DNA of 6,080 nucleotides from Acidobacteriota bacterium (lineage in GTDB: Bacteria; Acidobacteriota; Vicinamibacteria; Vicinamibacterales; CAVVIG01): NCBI GenBank assembly GCA_003222555.1, contig QHWL01000421.1, positions 1 through 6,080 of the forward strand, given 5' to 3'. Position numbers and translations under genes: made by a program. This document shows, in pieces, positions 5,820-6,080 of this stretch. Under the pieces are notes generated by a model. That model saw only the letters and a list, made by a program, of their open reading frames with translations, searched no databases and was not told where the DNA came from. How positions within the stretch are numbered: position 1 is the first letter of the stretch; each line of letters begins with the position of its first letter.

Positions 5820-6032
5820 TTACGGAGTAACTAGCTTCAAGAACCTTCGTGTGAGCCACACCACGTCCGCCTCATTCGTCAAAAATAAATAGTGTCCGCC
5901 GTTCAGAACCTCGACCTGTGCATGTGCCACTTCCGCCTTGAATTGCTTGATTGCGTCTTCCTGATAAGGTTGGGTCACTTCGATTAGGCGGTCGACACGT
6001 GCTTTCGACTCATCGTTGAAGCCGGCGATGAT
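5820..6032 (-). pseudogene. C-terminal remnant of an alpha/beta hydrolase (70 codons)
   Basis: The frame encodes IIAGFNDESKARVDRLIE at its open end and finishes NGGHYLFLTNEADVVWLTRR then FLKLVTP before a TAA at 5820-5822. The GGHYLFLTNEADV segment matches the end of alpha/beta hydrolase-fold enzymes, where the histidine (residue 47 of the fragment) is the catalytic base and a final helix follows. An in-frame TAG at 6033-6035 closes the frame upstream. The rest of the domain, including the nucleophile elbow and catalytic acid, is absent from all three minus-strand frames up to the window edge. The only possible start, the GTG at 5978, has no ribosome site and would give too short a protein to be an enzyme. 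I infer a truncated, non-functional gene; an upstream frameshift plus sequence beyond the window is the alternative. It converges on the 84-residue gene. Confidence 0.6.
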
Positions 6033-6080
6033 CTATGTGGAGCCGACCGACGACGGGTTCGAGACCTATATCGTCGCGGC
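6028..6080 (+). CDS. Possible start of a plus-strand gene, cut by the window edge
   Basis: From an ATG at 6028 the frame reads MIYVEPTDDGFETYIVA to the window end. Its codons mostly end in G or C, as in real genes of this GC-rich DNA, and the residue mix is protein-like. It begins exactly where the hydrolase frame is closed on the other strand. No ribosome site is visible (the upstream bases are TTGAAGCCGGCG). Too little is present to name a product. Confidence 0.3.
   Translation, partial: MIYVEPTDDGFETYIVA

Noticed and set aside
5819..5831. Dyad GTTAC-GGA-GTAAC at the end of the hydrolase remnant, considered as a shared terminator.
   Set aside because: The five-pair stem is weak, there is no T tract, and it overlaps the stop codon; likely chance.
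1..6080. CRISPR arrays, tRNA or rRNA genes, transposases, toxin-antitoxin pairs or defence genes.
   Set aside because: I looked for short evenly spaced repeats, cloverleaf-like segments and transposase or nuclease motifs and saw none. The only tandem repeats are the protein-domain repeats in the large gene.

Overview
The window is about 6.1 kb of GC-rich bacterial DNA. It looks like a soil or environmental genome, and Acidobacteriota or a similar lineage is my best guess. The guess rests on protein style: a very large secreted Ig-repeat and jelly-roll protein, a small secreted protein with an FVREHGGPVR motif, and an 84-residue protein starting MADDPFYSP. All three resemble uncharacterised proteins I associate with such genomes; I ran no search.

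Layout. Positions 35-700 (minus) encode a 221-residue three-helix membrane protein of unknown function. Positions 701-1063 hold no convincing gene. Positions 1064-1500 (minus) hold two small overlapping open frames of doubtful status. Positions 1551-1949 (minus) encode a 132-residue exported-type protein. Positions 1995-5245 (minus) hold the main feature: a gene for a large secreted modular protein, with a signal peptide, a roughly 450-residue beta-rich head, two tandem Ig-like domains and two tandem jelly-roll (carbohydrate-binding-like) domains. A net 16-base deletion near 2787-2794 breaks its reading frame inside the first jelly-roll domain, so the last ~265 residues lie in another frame. 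Positions 5246-5541 form a divergent intergenic region with a dyad. Positions 5542-5796 (plus) encode the conserved 84-residue protein, whose start codon sits in the loop of a perfect 8-bp inverted repeat. Positions 5820-6032 (minus) keep only the last 70 codons of an alpha/beta hydrolase, and a possible plus-strand gene begins at 6028.

How it fits together. The minus-strand genes from 5245 to about 1064 run in one direction with short gaps and could be co-transcribed, starting with the large surface protein. I see no metabolic pathway, defence system, CRISPR array, tRNA, rRNA or insertion sequence. The window shows gene decay and modular repeats (frameshifted surface protein, truncated hydrolase, doubtful small frames), not a clear new multi-gene system.
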